Shown piece by piece: positions 17,105 to 26,105 of a stretch of 64,000 bases of DNA (position 1 is its first letter; each line of letters opens with the position of its first letter). Position numbers and translations under genes: made by a program. Source of the DNA: Amycolatopsis mongoliensis (lineage in GTDB: Bacteria; Actinomycetota; Actinomycetes; Mycobacteriales; Pseudonocardiaceae); assembly GCF_030285665.1 (NCBI RefSeq), contig NZ_CP127295.1:8556001-8620000 (forward strand), written 5' to 3'. The notes beneath the pieces were generated by a model that saw only the letters and a program-made list of their open reading frames with translations, was not told the DNA's origin and did no database searches.

Positions 17105-17923
17105 TCATGAAGCGATTCCGGCCTCCCCGGCCCAGCGGTCGGAGCGGCCCGCCGTCATCAGGTCGACGACCGATTCCTTGGTGAGCTCGGCGGTGGTGAA
17201 CACACCCGCCATCCGGCCCAGGTACAGGACCGCGATGCGGTCGGCCACGTCGAAGACGTCGTTCATGTTGTGCGACACGACGATCACGCCCAGGCCCCGC
17301 TCGGCCAGCCGCTGGACGAGGCCGAGCACCACCTCGGTCTGCTGCACGCCCAGCGCGGCCGTCGGCTCGTCCATGATCACCAGCTTCGAGTTCCACAGCA
17401 CGGCTTTCGCGATCGCGACCGCCTGCCGCTGGCCGCCGGACAGGGAGCCCACCTGCTGGCGGACCGACGTCACCGTGGTGACGCCGAGGCTGTGCAAAGT
17501 CTCCTTCGCGGCCAGCTCCATCCGGTCCTCGTCGAGCGTGCCGTGCCGCAGGTGTTCGCGGCCGAGGAACATGTTCTGCACGATGTCGAGGTTGTCGCAC
17601 AGCGCGAGGTCCTGGTACACGGTCTCGATGCCGAGCGCGGCCGCCGCACGCGGGGTGCGGATGCGCACCGGCCGGCCTTCCCAGGTGAACTCGCCGCTGT
17701 CCGGGACGTGGATGCCCGCGATGCACTTGATCAGCACGGACTTGCCGGCGCCGTTGTCGCCGACCAGCGCGGTCACCTGCCCGGCCGGGACGTCGAGGTC
17801 GACCCCGGCCAGCGCCTGCACCGGCCCGAACTTCTTGGTGACACCCCGGACGCGCAGGAGCGGTGTCCCGGCCGGCTCGGCGGCGGCCGGGAACTCTGCG
17901 GGCCGGTGGGCGGTGGCGGTCAC
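17105..17923 (-). CDS. Orphan sugar-type ABC transporter ATPase
   Basis: Predicted 272 aa single ATPase domain of the carbohydrate uptake class (FrcA/RbsA-half type). Walker A GDNGAGKSVLIK, the signature is LSGGQRQAVAIAKAVL, Walker B LVIMDEPTAALGVQQ, H-loop VSHNMNDVF. No permease or binding protein is nearby, so its partners must be elsewhere or it has been co-opted. GTG 17923 is chosen because it falls just after the USP stop; the frame is open to 17959. It is the last gene of a minus-strand run with a USP and the hydrogenase operon. Confidence 0.82.
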   Translation of the reverse strand: MTATAHRPAEFPAAAEPAGTPLLRVRGVTKKFGPVQALAGVDLDVPAGQVTALVGDNGAGKSVLIKCIAGIHVPDSGEFTWEGRPVRIRTPRAAAALGIETVYQDLALCDNLDIVQNMFLGREHLRHGTLDEDRMELAAKETLHSLGVTTVTSVRQQVGSLSGGQRQAVAIAKAVLWNSKLVIMDEPTAALGVQQTEVVLGLVQRLAERGLGVIVVSHNMNDVFDVADRIAVLYLGRMAGVFTTAELTKESVVDLMTAGRSDRWAGEAGIAS

Positions 17924-17930
17924 GGCAGGC

Positions 17931-18428
17931 TCAGATCTTGCCGGACGCCAGCTCGGCAACCTGCCGGCCGAGCAGGGTCTCCGGGGTGTGGGCGGGCGGC
18001 GGGATCACCGCGACGGGGCAGGTCGCGTGCCGCAGGCAGGCGCTGCTGACCGAGCCGGCGAGCACCTCGCGCAGCTTGCCCTTGCCGTGGCTGCCGACGA
18101 CCAGCATCGTCGCACCCTTCGCCCGGTCGGTCAGGACGCTCGCGGGATCGCCGTCCGGGGCCGAGCACCGCGCGGTCACGCCGGCGTGGTCCTTCGTCAC
18201 GGCGGTCACGATCTTCTCCAGCTCGTGGACGTGTACCCGCCGGGCCTCTTCGAGGGTCCGGCTCACCGAAGCGTCGTCGAGCATCGCGTCGTGCAGCCAC
18301 ACCGTCACGACGTCCAGCTCCGCACCGCTCGCCTCGGCCTGTCCGGCCGCCCAGACCAGGGCGGCCGTGCCCGCGTCCGAACCGTCGACACCGACGACTA
18401 TGCGGGCCTTCGCGGTCGTTTCCGTCAT
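17931..18428 (-). CDS. Universal stress protein, single domain
   Basis: Predicted 165 aa UspA domain. IVVGVDGSDAG is the N-terminal strand and loop; the ATP-binding pattern G-2x-G-9x-G-S is complete in VVGSHGKGKLREVLAGS. It is therefore of the ATP-binding type. ATG 18428 is preceded by GAGAGGAG. A C-terminal tail of about 25 residues extends past the domain. A weak DosR-like box lies about 95 bases upstream. USPs of this type are the most numerous DosR-regulon products. Confidence 0.9.
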   Translation of the reverse strand: MTETTAKARIVVGVDGSDAGTAALVWAAGQAEASGAELDVVTVWLHDAMLDDASVSRTLEEARRVHVHELEKIVTAVTKDHAGVTARCSAPDGDPASVLTDRAKGATMLVVGSHGKGKLREVLAGSVSSACLRHATCPVAVIPPPAHTPETLLGRQVAELASGKI

Positions 18429-18463
18429 CACCGCTCCTCTCGGATCGCAGTCCCCTCCGGTGT

Positions 18464-18955
18464 CTAGCCAACTCCTTCCGGCCGCACCGCGGACCTGGCG
18501 TTCTGCCCGATCTGCGATGACCAAAGGCCTTCCGCGAGCACGGCCCGGACCGCGGCCGGGACCGCCGCGGCGACCGGCGCCGAGAGCCCCCGGCCCGGCG
18601 TGAAGTCCACGCCCGCGACGCCGAGCACGACCAGCCGCCGCGGCGAGCGCCCCAGGGCCTGCCCGAGCCGGGCGGCGGCCGCGACGTCGAGCGTGTGCCC
18701 GCCCCGCCCGGCGCCGGCGGGCAGGCCGTCCGCCCCCGTGCACCGGACGACCTCCCCGGCCGGGAACGCGCCCCGGACGGCGTCGACGACCACCGCGAGG
18801 CCGGCGCCGGTCCAGGCGTCGACCAGCGCCAGCGGATCGGCGATCCGCCCCACCACGCGGACCCCGGGCAGCGCCGGCAGCGCGGCGACGACCGCCGGGC
18901 CGATCCCGTCGTCACCGCACAGCGGGTTGCCCAGCCCGATGACGACGTCCGTCAC
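18464..18955 (-). CDS. Hydrogenase maturation protease
   Basis: Predicted 163 aa peptidase of the HybD/HoxW family. VIGLGNPLCGDDGIGP at the N terminus carries the metal-binding GDDG block, and VVVDAVRGAFPAGEV the second. It would clip the C-terminal tail of the hydrogenase large subunit after NiFe cofactor insertion. Its GTG start overlaps the large-subunit stop by 4 bases (GTGA), so the two are coupled. No hypA-F genes are in the window, so the rest of the maturation machinery must be elsewhere. Confidence 0.85.
   Translation of the reverse strand: MTDVVIGLGNPLCGDDGIGPAVVAALPALPGVRVVGRIADPLALVDAWTGAGLAVVVDAVRGAFPAGEVVRCTGADGLPAGAGRGGHTLDVAAAARLGQALGRSPRRLVVLGVAGVDFTPGRGLSAPVAAAVPAAVRAVLAEGLWSSQIGQNARSAVRPEGVG
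18516..18532. promoter_or_regulatory. Candidate DosR-like box upstream of USP
   Basis: GATGACCAAAGGCCTTC is a moderate match inside the end of the protease gene, about 95 bases before the USP start, which could give the USP its own promoter. Confidence 0.35.
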
Positions 18956-20238
18956 CGGCGGATCACCGTCAGGTCCAGGAAGTGGGTGGCGCACGAGATG
19001 CACGGGTCGTGGTTGCGGATCACCCGTTCGCAGAACAGCGCGAGCGCGTCGTCGCCCAGGTCGAGCCGGGTGCCCGCCAGGCGGCACAGGTCGTCCTCGA
19101 TGGCCGCCTGGTTCTGCGAAGTCGGCGGGACGATCGCCGCCGCGGTGACGAGCCCGGCCTCGTCGAGCGTGTACCGGTGGTAGAGCAGCCCGCGCGGGGC
19201 CTCGCTGACGCCGTGCCCGGTGCCCGCGCGCGGGGTGATCTCGACGGCGGGCCGGTCGGGCCGCTCGTAGCCGTCGATCAGCCTGATCGCCTCTTCGACC
19301 GCGTACACCACTTCGACCGCTCTGACCACAATGGACCGGAACGGGTTCCGGCACTCCGTGCCCAGTCCCGCCTCGGCCGCGGCTTCACGCGCCACCGGGC
19401 CGAGCAGCGCCGAGTTGAGCGAGTACCGGGCGAGCGGCCCGGTCAGGTAGCGGCGGCCGTCGAGGCTCGCGTGCAGCGCCGTGGAGTGCGGGACCTGCCG
19501 TTCGACGACGTGCTCCGGGAACTCCGCGGCGGGGAACTCCGCGCCGGTGCTCGTGACCACCGTCCCCCGGTCGATCGGGTAGCGCCCCGGCTCGCGCGCC
19601 GAGAGCAGGTCGTGGCCGACCTCGTGGTCCGGGAAGTCGAAGCCGGACACCCAGCGCACGACCTCGCGCGCCTGGTCCAGCGCGCCCAGCAGCCGCTCGC
19701 GCATCGGGGCGAGGTCCGCCCGCGACGGCACCGAGTAGAACCCGCCGACGCGGACGTTCACCGGGTGGATCGCTCGGCCGCCGATCAGTTCCAGCAGCGC
19801 GTTGCCGGTCTTCTTGAGCGCGAGACCGCGTTCGACCGCCTCCCGGTGCCCGGCCGCCATCGCGATCCCGTCCGGGTACCCGAGGAAGTCCGGCGCGTGC
19901 AGCAGGTGGATGTGCAGCGCGTGGCTCGAGATCCACTCCCCGCAGTAGAGCAGGCGCCGCAGGTCGGCCAGCGGGCCGTCGAGTTCGGCGCCGCACGCCG
20001 CTTCGAGGGCGTTGCACGCGCTCGTCTGGTACGCCACCGGGCAGATCCCGCAGATGCGCGCGGTGATGTCGGGCGGCTCGGTCCAGGCGCGCCCGCGCAG
20101 AAGCGCCTCGAAGAACCGGGGCGGCTCGTAGATGTTCAGCTCGGCGGTGTGCACCCGGCCGTCGTCGACGACCAGCCGCAGCGCGCCTTCGCCTTCGACC
20201 CGGGCGATCGCGTTGACCACCAGCCGGCGGGCGGTCAC
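18952..20238 (-). CDS. hyhL: [NiFe] hydrogenase large (catalytic) subunit, group 3b-like
   Basis: Predicted 428 aa. The NiFe ligands are C63 and C66 in [11 protein letters not shown] and C413 and C416 in [11 protein letters not shown] near the end. In the N-terminal motif a Tyr follows where many groups have His, as I recall for group 3b enzymes. Nine residues follow H419 (FLDLTVIRR), the tail expected to be removed by the adjacent protease. GTG 20238 overlaps the small-subunit stop. With the FAD/NAD, iron-sulfur and small subunits upstream it forms a cytosolic bidirectional NAD(P)-linked hydrogenase (sulfhydrogenase type), which can dispose of reductant as H2 under hypoxia. Confidence 0.92.
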   Translation of the reverse strand: MTARRLVVNAIARVEGEGALRLVVDDGRVHTAELNIYEPPRFFEALLRGRAWTEPPDITARICGICPVAYQTSACNALEAACGAELDGPLADLRRLLYCGEWISSHALHIHLLHAPDFLGYPDGIAMAAGHREAVERGLALKKTGNALLELIGGRAIHPVNVRVGGFYSVPSRADLAPMRERLLGALDQAREVVRWVSGFDFPDHEVGHDLLSAREPGRYPIDRGTVVTSTGAEFPAAEFPEHVVERQVPHSTALHASLDGRRYLTGPLARYSLNSALLGPVAREAAAEAGLGTECRNPFRSIVVRAVEVVYAVEEAIRLIDGYERPDRPAVEITPRAGTGHGVSEAPRGLLYHRYTLDEAGLVTAAAIVPPTSQNQAAIEDDLCRLAGTRLDLGDDALALFCERVIRNHDPCISCATHFLDLTVIRR

Positions 20239-21005
20239 GACCGCCGCTCCCGCGACACCGCGGCGAAGTCCGGCGCGGCCGCGTTGAACGTGGCGAAGAC
20301 CCGGCCGACCGCGGCTTCGTCCATCCCGCACGTCCGCAGGATCGGCAGCAGGGCGGCGGTGTTGGGTTTCGCCATCGGCCCGAAACAGCCGAAGCAGCCG
20401 CGGTTGTGCGCCGGGCAGAGCGCGCCGCACCCGGCGTGCGTCACCGGGCCCAGGCACGGCGTGCCGTCGGCGACCGTCACGCAGGTGAGGCCGCGGCGCT
20501 TGCACTCGGTGCACACGCTGGTGTCCGGCAGGTCCGGTTTGCGCCCGGCGAGGAACGCGCCGAGGGTCTCCAGCAGCTGGTGCCGGTCGATGGGACAGCC
20601 GCGCAGCTCGAAGTCCACCGGCACGTGGGCGCTGATCGGCGTCGAGGTCCCCAGGGTGGAGATGAACTCCGGGCTCGCGTAGACCGACGCGGCGAACTCG
20701 GCGACGTCGCCGAAGTTCCGCAACGCCTGGATGCCGCCGCTGGTGGCGCACGCACCGATCGTCACGAGCACTCGCGACTGTTCGCGCACCTCGCGGATCC
20801 GCCGTTCGTCGGCCGGGGTGGTGATCGACCCCTCGACGAGCGAGACGTCGTACGGTCCGGGCAGCACCTCGCTGGACGCTTCGGTGAAGGAGGCGATGCG
20901 CACCCGGCCGGCGAGGGCGAGCAGCTCGTCTTCGCAGTCGAGCAGGGTGAGCTGGCAGCCGTCGCAGGAGGCGAACTTCCAGACGGCGAGGGTGGGCAGG
21001 CTCAT
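20235..21005 (-). CDS. hyhS: [NiFe] hydrogenase small subunit
   Basis: Predicted 256 aa. The N-terminal [17 protein letters not shown] supplies the proximal cluster Cys residues, with [10 protein letters not shown] further on. Later groups [11 protein letters not shown] and [15 protein letters not shown] bind additional [4Fe-4S] clusters. No Tat signal is present, consistent with a cytosolic enzyme. It is the electron conduit between the large subunit and the flavoprotein. ATG 21005 lies one base after the preceding gene's stop. Confidence 0.92.
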   Translation of the reverse strand: MSLPTLAVWKFASCDGCQLTLLDCEDELLALAGRVRIASFTEASSEVLPGPYDVSLVEGSITTPADERRIREVREQSRVLVTIGACATSGGIQALRNFGDVAEFAASVYASPEFISTLGTSTPISAHVPVDFELRGCPIDRHQLLETLGAFLAGRKPDLPDTSVCTECKRRGLTCVTVADGTPCLGPVTHAGCGALCPAHNRGCFGCFGPMAKPNTAALLPILRTCGMDEAAVGRVFATFNAAAPDFAAVSRERRS

Positions 21006-21006
21006 G

Positions 21007-21828
21007 TCACAGCTCCCGGACCAGGAGGAGGGGTTCGGCCTCGGCGTACTTCACGACCGGACCGTCGCGGCACAGCAGCAGCGGGCCGAGCTGGCAGTGC
21101 CCGCACAGGGCCGTACCGCACTGCATGTTCCGTTCGAGCGACACGCGGATGTCGGTGGCGGCGAGCCCGGCCCGCAGCAGCACTCGCGCGCTGAAGCGCA
21201 TCATCGGCTCCGGACCGCACAGGAAGGCGGTCGTCCGGGCGGCCAGCGGCCCCACGCTGGCCAGCGGCTCGGTGACGAAGCCGACCTCCCCGGTCCAGCC
21301 GTCGGCGGGCTGGTCGACCGTGCGGCGCACCTCGATCGAGGGTTCCCACGCGGCGAACTCGTCGCGGTAGAGGAAGTCCCCCGGGGTCCGGGCGCCGGCG
21401 ACCAGGACGACGCGGCCGTAGGCGGCCCGGTCGGCCAGCACCGCGAGCACCACCGGCCGCAGCGGCGCCAGCCCGACCCCGCCGGCGACGATGACGACGT
21501 CGCCGCCCCGCGCGGACTCGACGTCCCAGCCGCGCCCGAACGGCCCGCGCACGCCCAGCACCGTGCCCGGTCCGGCGTCGTGCAGGGCGTGGCTCACCGC
21601 GCCGACGTCGCGGACGGTCTGCTCGAGGACACCGTCCTCGGTGGACGGGTCGCCGCTGATCGAGATGGCGACCTCGCCGATCCCCCGCGCGTAGAGCATC
21701 GTGAACTGGCCGGGCCGGAACCGCGGCAGGGCGTCGCCGGCCGGCACCAGCCGCAGGGTGGCCGTGTCCCGCGTCTGCACCGTGCGCCGCTCGACCCGGT
21801 ACGGCACCGGCAGCATCGGCTCAGTCAC
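21007..21828 (-). CDS. Hydrogenase FAD/NAD(P)-binding subunit (HyhG-like)
   Basis: Predicted 273 aa ferredoxin-NADP reductase-like protein related to dihydroorotate dehydrogenase electron-transfer subunits. It has an FAD-binding barrel ([13 protein letters not shown]), a nicotinamide-binding fold ([14 protein letters not shown], then FLCGPEPMM), and a C-terminal [2Fe-2S] motif ([15 protein letters not shown] plus LLCRDGP). This is the gamma-type subunit of group 3b hydrogenases that exchanges electrons with NAD(P)H. The GTG start overlaps the cNMP-domain gene by 8 bases. Confidence 0.9.
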   Translation of the reverse strand: MTEPMLPVPYRVERRTVQTRDTATLRLVPAGDALPRFRPGQFTMLYARGIGEVAISISGDPSTEDGVLEQTVRDVGAVSHALHDAGPGTVLGVRGPFGRGWDVESARGGDVVIVAGGVGLAPLRPVVLAVLADRAAYGRVVLVAGARTPGDFLYRDEFAAWEPSIEVRRTVDQPADGWTGEVGFVTEPLASVGPLAARTTAFLCGPEPMMRFSARVLLRAGLAATDIRVSLERNMQCGTALCGHCQLGPLLLCRDGPVVKYAEAEPLLLVREL

Positions 21829-22282
21829 GCCCGCTCCGGTACAGGTCGAGCAGGCGGGCCCGGGTCCCCCGCAGCCGGTGGGCCAGGACCTCGAACAGCG
21901 CGCGGGTCAGGGCGTAGCCGAACGCCGGATCCTCGTCGGCGAGCTCACGCAGCAGGCGCCCGTCCAGCTCGGCCGCCGTCACGGTCGTCACCGCCCGGGC
22001 GCCGAAGTCCCAGCGGTACGGCGGGACGAGCCACGACCAGCCGAGCAGCTCCCCCGGCCCGAGTGCCTGCACGACGACGTCGCCCCGGCCGGGCACCGCG
22101 GTGTCCACCTCGACCCGGCCGCTTTCGAGCACCCAGAGCCGGTCGGCCGGGCGGCCTTCCTCGCACAGGCGTTCTCCCGGCGCGAAGGCGACTTCCCGCG
22201 TCGCCCGGGTCAGCAGGGCGGTCTCCGCGGGGGTCAGCCGGGAAAAGGGGGGCAGCGCGGTGAAGCGGTCAACCGCCGACAT
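21821..22282 (-). CDS. Cyclic nucleotide-binding domain protein in the hydrogenase operon
   Basis: Predicted 153 aa, essentially one CNB (Crp/Fnr-like) beta-barrel: [32 protein letters not shown] and [17 protein letters not shown], the last at the phosphate-binding cassette. The cassette lacks the usual Arg-Ser/Thr pair, so cAMP binding is doubtful. There is no helix-turn-helix, so it is not a transcription factor by itself. ATG 22282 follows GAAGGAGCCGGCC. Sandwiched with overlaps between two hydrogenase subunits, it is likely a structural or allosteric partner. Confidence 0.82.
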   Translation of the reverse strand: MSAVDRFTALPPFSRLTPAETALLTRATREVAFAPGERLCEEGRPADRLWVLESGRVEVDTAVPGRGDVVVQALGPGELLGWSWLVPPYRWDFGARAVTTVTAAELDGRLLRELADEDPAFGYALTRALFEVLAHRLRGTRARLLDLYRSGRD

Positions 22283-23378
22283 GGCCGGCTCCTTCCGCGG
22301 CGAGCCGGGCCGCCTCGGCGGTGATGTCGATCCCGGCCGGGCACCAGGCGATGCAGCGGCCGCAGCCGACACAGCCGGAGGTGCCGAACTGGTCGTGCCA
22401 GGTGCTCAGCTTGTGGCTCATCCACTGCCGGTACCGGCTGTCGCCGGACTCGCGCACGCTTCCGCCGTGCACGTAGGAGAAGTCGAGTTCGAAACAGGAC
22501 GCCCAGCGTTCGGCGCGCCCGGCGTGCTCGCCGGTCACGTCCGTGACGTCCTCGGTGGTGGTGCAGAAGCAGGTGGGGCAGACCATGGTGCAGTTGCCGC
22601 AGGTGAGGCACCGGCTCGCGATCTCGGACCAGACGGGCGACTCGCGCGACTCCCGCAGCAGCGTCCGGAGGTCCCCCGGCGGCATCGCGCGGCCCATCTT
22701 CGCGGCTGCCGCTTCGACCCCGGCCCGCGCGCCGGCGACCTCGCCGTCCGCGGCGTCGCGGGTCGTGACCAGCCCGAGCACGCGCTCGCCTTCGGCCGAC
22801 CCGACGTCGGTCACGAACCGGTGGCCGTCGTCGTCGAGCAGTTCGGTGAGCGCGAGGTCGTAGCCCCCGGACACGCCGGGCCCGGTGCGCATCGAGGCGC
22901 AGAAGCACACTTCGCCGGGTTCGGTGCAGTTCGCGGCGATCGTGAACAGCCCCTGCCGCCGCCGCGCGAACGACCCGCTCGCGGCCAGGACGGTGCCCAG
23001 CACGGAGATCGCCGCCAGGTCGCAGGCCCGGACGCCGAGGAACGCGTAGCGCGGCGGGTCTTCCTGCACGGCGACGAACTCGCCGTCCGGGCCGGTGTGC
23101 CACAGCGGCCGGTGCGGCGGGTGCAGGAAGCGCTTCCAGGACTGGGGTCCCGCCGAATGGCCGAACACCGCCGCGTCCGCCCGGCGGCGCAGCCGGTAGC
23201 GGCCGGGCGCGGTCTCCACGCCCCACCCCGCGGGCAGGTCCGCCCCCGAGTCCAGCTCGGCCAGGACGATCGCGTCGTCGCGGGCCACCGGGCCCACGAC
23301 CCGGTACCCCTCCGCCCGCAGCACTTCGACGAGCCGGTCGAGCCCCGGCCGGTCGAGCACGCGGATGCCGTCGGTCAT
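22269..23378 (-). CDS. Hydrogenase 4Fe-4S subunit (HyhB-like)
   Basis: Predicted 369 aa. The C-terminal third carries two ferredoxin-type motifs, [16 protein letters not shown] and [14 protein letters not shown]. The N-terminal part has the AsrA/HyhB-type pattern ([15 protein letters not shown] and [17 protein letters not shown]). It is the beta subunit of group 3b hydrogenases and passes electrons between flavin and hydrogenase clusters. ATG 23378 is preceded by AAAGGGGAG. First gene of a six-gene hydrogenase operon, divergent from gap with DosR-like boxes between. Confidence 0.9.
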   Translation of the reverse strand: MTDGIRVLDRPGLDRLVEVLRAEGYRVVGPVARDDAIVLAELDSGADLPAGWGVETAPGRYRLRRRADAAVFGHSAGPQSWKRFLHPPHRPLWHTGPDGEFVAVQEDPPRYAFLGVRACDLAAISVLGTVLAASGSFARRRQGLFTIAANCTEPGEVCFCASMRTGPGVSGGYDLALTELLDDDGHRFVTDVGSAEGERVLGLVTTRDAADGEVAGARAGVEAAAAKMGRAMPPGDLRTLLRESRESPVWSEIASRCLTCGNCTMVCPTCFCTTTEDVTDVTGEHAGRAERWASCFELDFSYVHGGSVRESGDSRYRQWMSHKLSTWHDQFGTSGCVGCGRCIAWCPAGIDITAEAARLAAEGAGHVGG

Positions 23379-23429
23379 GGGCTCCCCTTTCGCCGCGTCC
23401 AGGAAACCGGGCTTGGACGTGCGGTCCAA

Positions 23430-23444
23430 GGGCCGAAGGTCACC
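23430..23444. promoter_or_regulatory. Candidate DosR-like box, hydrogenase side
   Basis: GGGCCGAAGGTCACC, about 60 bases upstream of the hydrogenase operon start at 23378. The half-site spacing fits the island motif. Confidence 0.45.
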
Positions 23445-23480
23445 GGTTCCGCCGGTCCCGGGGGCGTTCGGCCCTCGCCC

Positions 23481-23496
23481 CGGGGAACTTGGGCCC
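23481..23496. promoter_or_regulatory. Candidate DosR-like box, gap side
   Basis: CGGGGAACTTGGGCCC is a palindrome with one changed base in each half, about 70 bases upstream of the gap start. Confidence 0.45.
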
Positions 23497-23559
23497 TACG
23501 GGCGGGTGCGGCCGGCGGCGAACCATCGAGGAGGAACGAACGACGACAGGGAGAAGCAG

Positions 23560-24573
23560 ATGACGGTACGGCTCGGGATCAACGGCTTCGGCAGGATCGG
23601 ACGGGACATCCTCCGGTGCGTGCTGGAGACGCCGGACAGCCCGATCGAAGTGGTCGCGGTCAACGACATCACGTCCCCGGAGATGCTGGCGCACCTGCTC
23701 GCCCACGACTCCACCTACGGAAAGCTCCGCATCCCGGTCGAGGTCGTCGACGGCGAGGCGCTGCGGGTCGGTGACCACCTCATCCAGGTGAGCGCGGAGT
23801 CCGACCCCACCAAGCTGCCGTGGGGCGAGTACGGCGTGGACGTGGTCGTCGAATCGACCGGCAAGTTCCGCACCCGCGAAGCCGCCGGGGCACACCTGGC
23901 CGCGGGCGCGAAGAAGGTCGTGATCTCGGCGCCCGGCAAGGACGTCGACGCGACGATCGTGCTCGGGGTCAACGAGGGCGACTACGACCCCGCGAAGCAC
24001 CACATCATCTCCAACGCCTCGTGCACGACGAACTGCGTCGCGCCGATGGTGAAGGTGCTGCACTCCGCGTTCGGCATCCGGCGCGGGCTGCTCACCACGA
24101 TCCACAGCTACACCGGCGACCAGGCGCTGCTGGACCGCCCGCACAAGGACCCGCGCCGCGCCCGCTCGGCCGCCGTCAACGTGGTGCCCACCAGCACCGG
24201 CGCGGCCAAGGCGATCGGGCTGGTGCTGCCGGAGCTGGCGGGCAAGCTCGACGGCGTCGCCGTGCGCGTCCCGGTCGAGGACGGCTCGCTGACCGACCTG
24301 ACCGTCGAGCTGGATCGCCCGGTGACCGCGGAGCAGGTCAACCACGCGTTCGCCGAGGCCGCCGACGGCGACCTCAAGGGCATCCTGCGCTACGCCGACG
24401 CCCCGCTGGTGTCCCGCGACATCATCGGCGACCCGGCGTCGTGCGTGTTCGACGCGCAGCTGACGAAGGCCGATTCCCACCTGGCGAAGGTCTTCGGCTG
24501 GTACGACAACGAATGGGGCTACGCGACCCGCACCGTCGAGCTGGTGGAGCTGATCGGCCGCTCGCCGCTGTGA
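23560..24573 (+). CDS. gap: Glyceraldehyde-3-phosphate dehydrogenase, type I
   Basis: Predicted 337 aa. N-terminal NAD fold MTVRLGINGFGRIGRD, catalytic Cys at about residue 155 in SNASCTTNCVAP, and the C-terminal WYDNEWGYATR block. It interconverts glyceraldehyde 3-phosphate and 1,3-bisphosphoglycerate. ATG 23560 with GGGAGAAGC upstream. Its place opposite the hydrogenase operon, not in a glycolytic pgk/tpi cluster, suggests a second, stress-linked copy. A strong terminator follows. Confidence 0.93.
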   Translation: MTVRLGINGFGRIGRDILRCVLETPDSPIEVVAVNDITSPEMLAHLLAHDSTYGKLRIPVEVVDGEALRVGDHLIQVSAESDPTKLPWGEYGVDVVVESTGKFRTREAAGAHLAAGAKKVVISAPGKDVDATIVLGVNEGDYDPAKHHIISNASCTTNCVAPMVKVLHSAFGIRRGLLTTIHSYTGDQALLDRPHKDPRRARSAAVNVVPTSTGAAKAIGLVLPELAGKLDGVAVRVPVEDGSLTDLTVELDRPVTAEQVNHAFAEAADGDLKGILRYADAPLVSRDIIGDPASCVFDAQLTKADSHLAKVFGWYDNEWGYATRTVELVELIGRSPL

Positions 24574-24582
24574 CGCTCTGCC

Positions 24583-24621
24583 ACGGGTGCCCGCCGGTGA
24601 CGCAGCCTGGCGGGCACCCGT
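24583..24621. terminator. Terminator after gap
   Basis: A perfect 13-base stem ACGGGTGCCCGCC / GGCGGGCACCCGT with a 13-base loop, 9 bases after the gap stop codon. Confidence 0.75.
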
Positions 24622-24691
24622 CCTTCACCGCCGCCCCTGCTCCCGTCGGCTACGGTGAGCGCCTGGATCCACCCGAGGACGGGAGCAAGCG

Positions 24692-25027
24692 ATGACCGGG
24701 CACCCCGCTGTCACGTCGATCGACGCACTCGCACCGGATCTGCTCGCCGAAGCCCGCGACCACGGCTCCCGGCGGGCGGCGCGGACGCTGGCGGCCGGCA
24801 CCTCCCAACGGGTCACTCTCATCGCCCTGGCCGACGGCGCCGACCTGGCCGAGCACGACTCGCCGCCGGCCGCGACGCTCTACGTCGTCTCGGGCACGGT
24901 ACGGCTGCACAGCCCCAGTGCGGCGTGGACCCTCGACCGCGGGCAGCTGGCGACCATCCCGCCGGAACGCCACGGGCTCACCGCGCTCGGCGACGCCGTC
25001 GTCCTGCTCACCGTCGCACTCCGCTAG
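24692..25027 (+). CDS. Cupin-domain protein
   Basis: Predicted 111 aa single cupin barrel. LADGADLAEHDSPPAATLYVVSG corresponds to cupin motif 1 and LATIPPERHGLTAL to motif 2. Metal-binding His residues are partly kept (one in each motif). Found in many actinobacteria next to stress genes; no substrate can be assigned. ATG 24692 follows GGGAGCAAGC. Ends convergently, 18 bases from the CBS-BON gene. Confidence 0.75.
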   Translation: MTGHPAVTSIDALAPDLLAEARDHGSRRAARTLAAGTSQRVTLIALADGADLAEHDSPPAATLYVVSGTVRLHSPSAAWTLDRGQLATIPPERHGLTALGDAVVLLTVALR

Positions 25028-25045
25028 CGGCCCGGCGAAGGCCGG

Positions 25046-25705
25046 TCACCGCGCTTCCGCGGCCGCCCCGTCGTCCTGGGTGTACTTCAGCCGGTTCCGC
25101 ACGGCGACCACGCCCGGCACGGTTTCGGTGAGCCACTCCGCACGTTCCACTTCGCTGCGCCGGTCGATCACCCCGCTGAGCGTCACGACGCCGTCGTCGA
25201 CCCGGACGTCGACCGCCGAGAGGTCCGCCCAGATCGAGCGCTGCAGGACTTCGCGCTCCACGGTCTCCTTGATCTCCTCGTCCGGGCGCAGGAACGCGCG
25301 CAGGACGTCCCGGCGCGCGAGGACGCCCACGAGGTGGCCGGCGCCGTTCACGACGTACAGGCAGCGCAGGTTCGCCTCCACCAGCCGCCGGGCCGCGCCC
25401 GACACGGGTTCGTCCTTCGCGACCGTGGGCACGCGCCGGGTCATCAGCTCGCGCGCGGTCAGGCCCTGGGCCTTGGTCCACACCACCAGCCGCCGCAGCC
25501 CGCGCTCACGCCGGGCGTCCCGGCTGTGGCGGGCGAGCAGGTCCGCCTCGTCGACGACGCCGATCGGGCGGCGGTGCTCGTCGACCACCGGGATCGCCGC
25601 GATGGCGTGTTCGGCCAGCAGGGCGGCCAGTTCCTTGAACGACGTCCCGGGGCCTGCCGACACGACCGGCCGGCTCATCAGGTCGGACACCAGCGGACCA
25701 CGCAT
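25046..25705 (-). CDS. CBS-pair plus BON domain protein
   Basis: Predicted 219 aa. Two CBS motifs occupy residues about 7-140 (VSDLMSRPVV and ARELMTRRVPTV each start one), then a BON domain (about 150-210) with VDVRVDDGVVTLSGVIDRRSEVERA. CBS pairs sense adenosine nucleotides; BON domains are small alpha-beta modules of unclear role in cytosolic proteins. A related CBS-BON protein is at 29037-29735. Divergent from a small membrane protein. Confidence 0.88.
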   Translation of the reverse strand: MRGPLVSDLMSRPVVSAGPGTSFKELAALLAEHAIAAIPVVDEHRRPIGVVDEADLLARHSRDARRERGLRRLVVWTKAQGLTARELMTRRVPTVAKDEPVSGAARRLVEANLRCLYVVNGAGHLVGVLARRDVLRAFLRPDEEIKETVEREVLQRSIWADLSAVDVRVDDGVVTLSGVIDRRSEVERAEWLTETVPGVVAVRNRLKYTQDDGAAAEAR

Positions 25706-25790
25706 GACTCCACCTCCGTCGAGAACCCTTTTGCGATCAAGTTAGGAGCCTCGGCACGCTTCGCGCGCCGGGCGACGGTCCCCGGCCGAG

Positions 25791-25804
25791 AGGCCTTTCG
25801 CCCC
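25791..25804. promoter_or_regulatory. Candidate DosR-like box
   Basis: AGGCCTTTCGCCCC lies in the divergent spacer of the CBS-BON gene and the small membrane protein, about 90 and 55 bases from their starts. The left half is imperfect. Confidence 0.4.
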
Positions 25805-25856
25805 TTTGCGCGGGGACGCCGATGCTCTTGCCTGGAGCGGACGGAAGGGGAACGGC

Positions 25857-26105
25857 ATGGGACACCACAAGCGGTGGCGCGACCTGACCGGCGCGCAGCG
25901 CACGGCGATCGGCACCGCGGCGAGCGTGCAGATCCTGCTCGCCGCGGCGGCCTGGTGGGATCTGGCCCGCCGGCCCGCGGACCGCGTCCGCGGGCCGAAG
26001 TGGCTGTGGGCGCTGGTGATCGCGGTGAACTTCATCGGCCCGGTGGTCTACTTCTCCTGCGGGCGGGTACCGCCGCGGACGACCAGCACCGGGCAGAGCG
26101 CGTAG
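25857..26105 (+). CDS. Small membrane protein, PLD nuclease N-terminal-like
   Basis: Predicted 82 aa with two hydrophobic segments (about 17-35 and 49-67) ending IGPVVYFSCGR. This matches the stand-alone PLDc_N module found at the start of cardiolipin synthases and in many small actinobacterial proteins. ATG 25857 is preceded by GGAAGGGGAACGGC. Its 3' end overlaps the convergent USP gene by 58 bases. Function unknown. Confidence 0.72.
   Translation: MGHHKRWRDLTGAQRTAIGTAASVQILLAAAAWWDLARRPADRVRGPKWLWALVIAVNFIGPVVYFSCGRVPPRTTSTGQSA

Noticed and set aside
21821..22282. Crp/Fnr transcription factor in the hydrogenase operon
   Set aside because: The protein ends after the nucleotide-binding barrel and has no helix-turn-helix, so direct DNA binding is unlikely.
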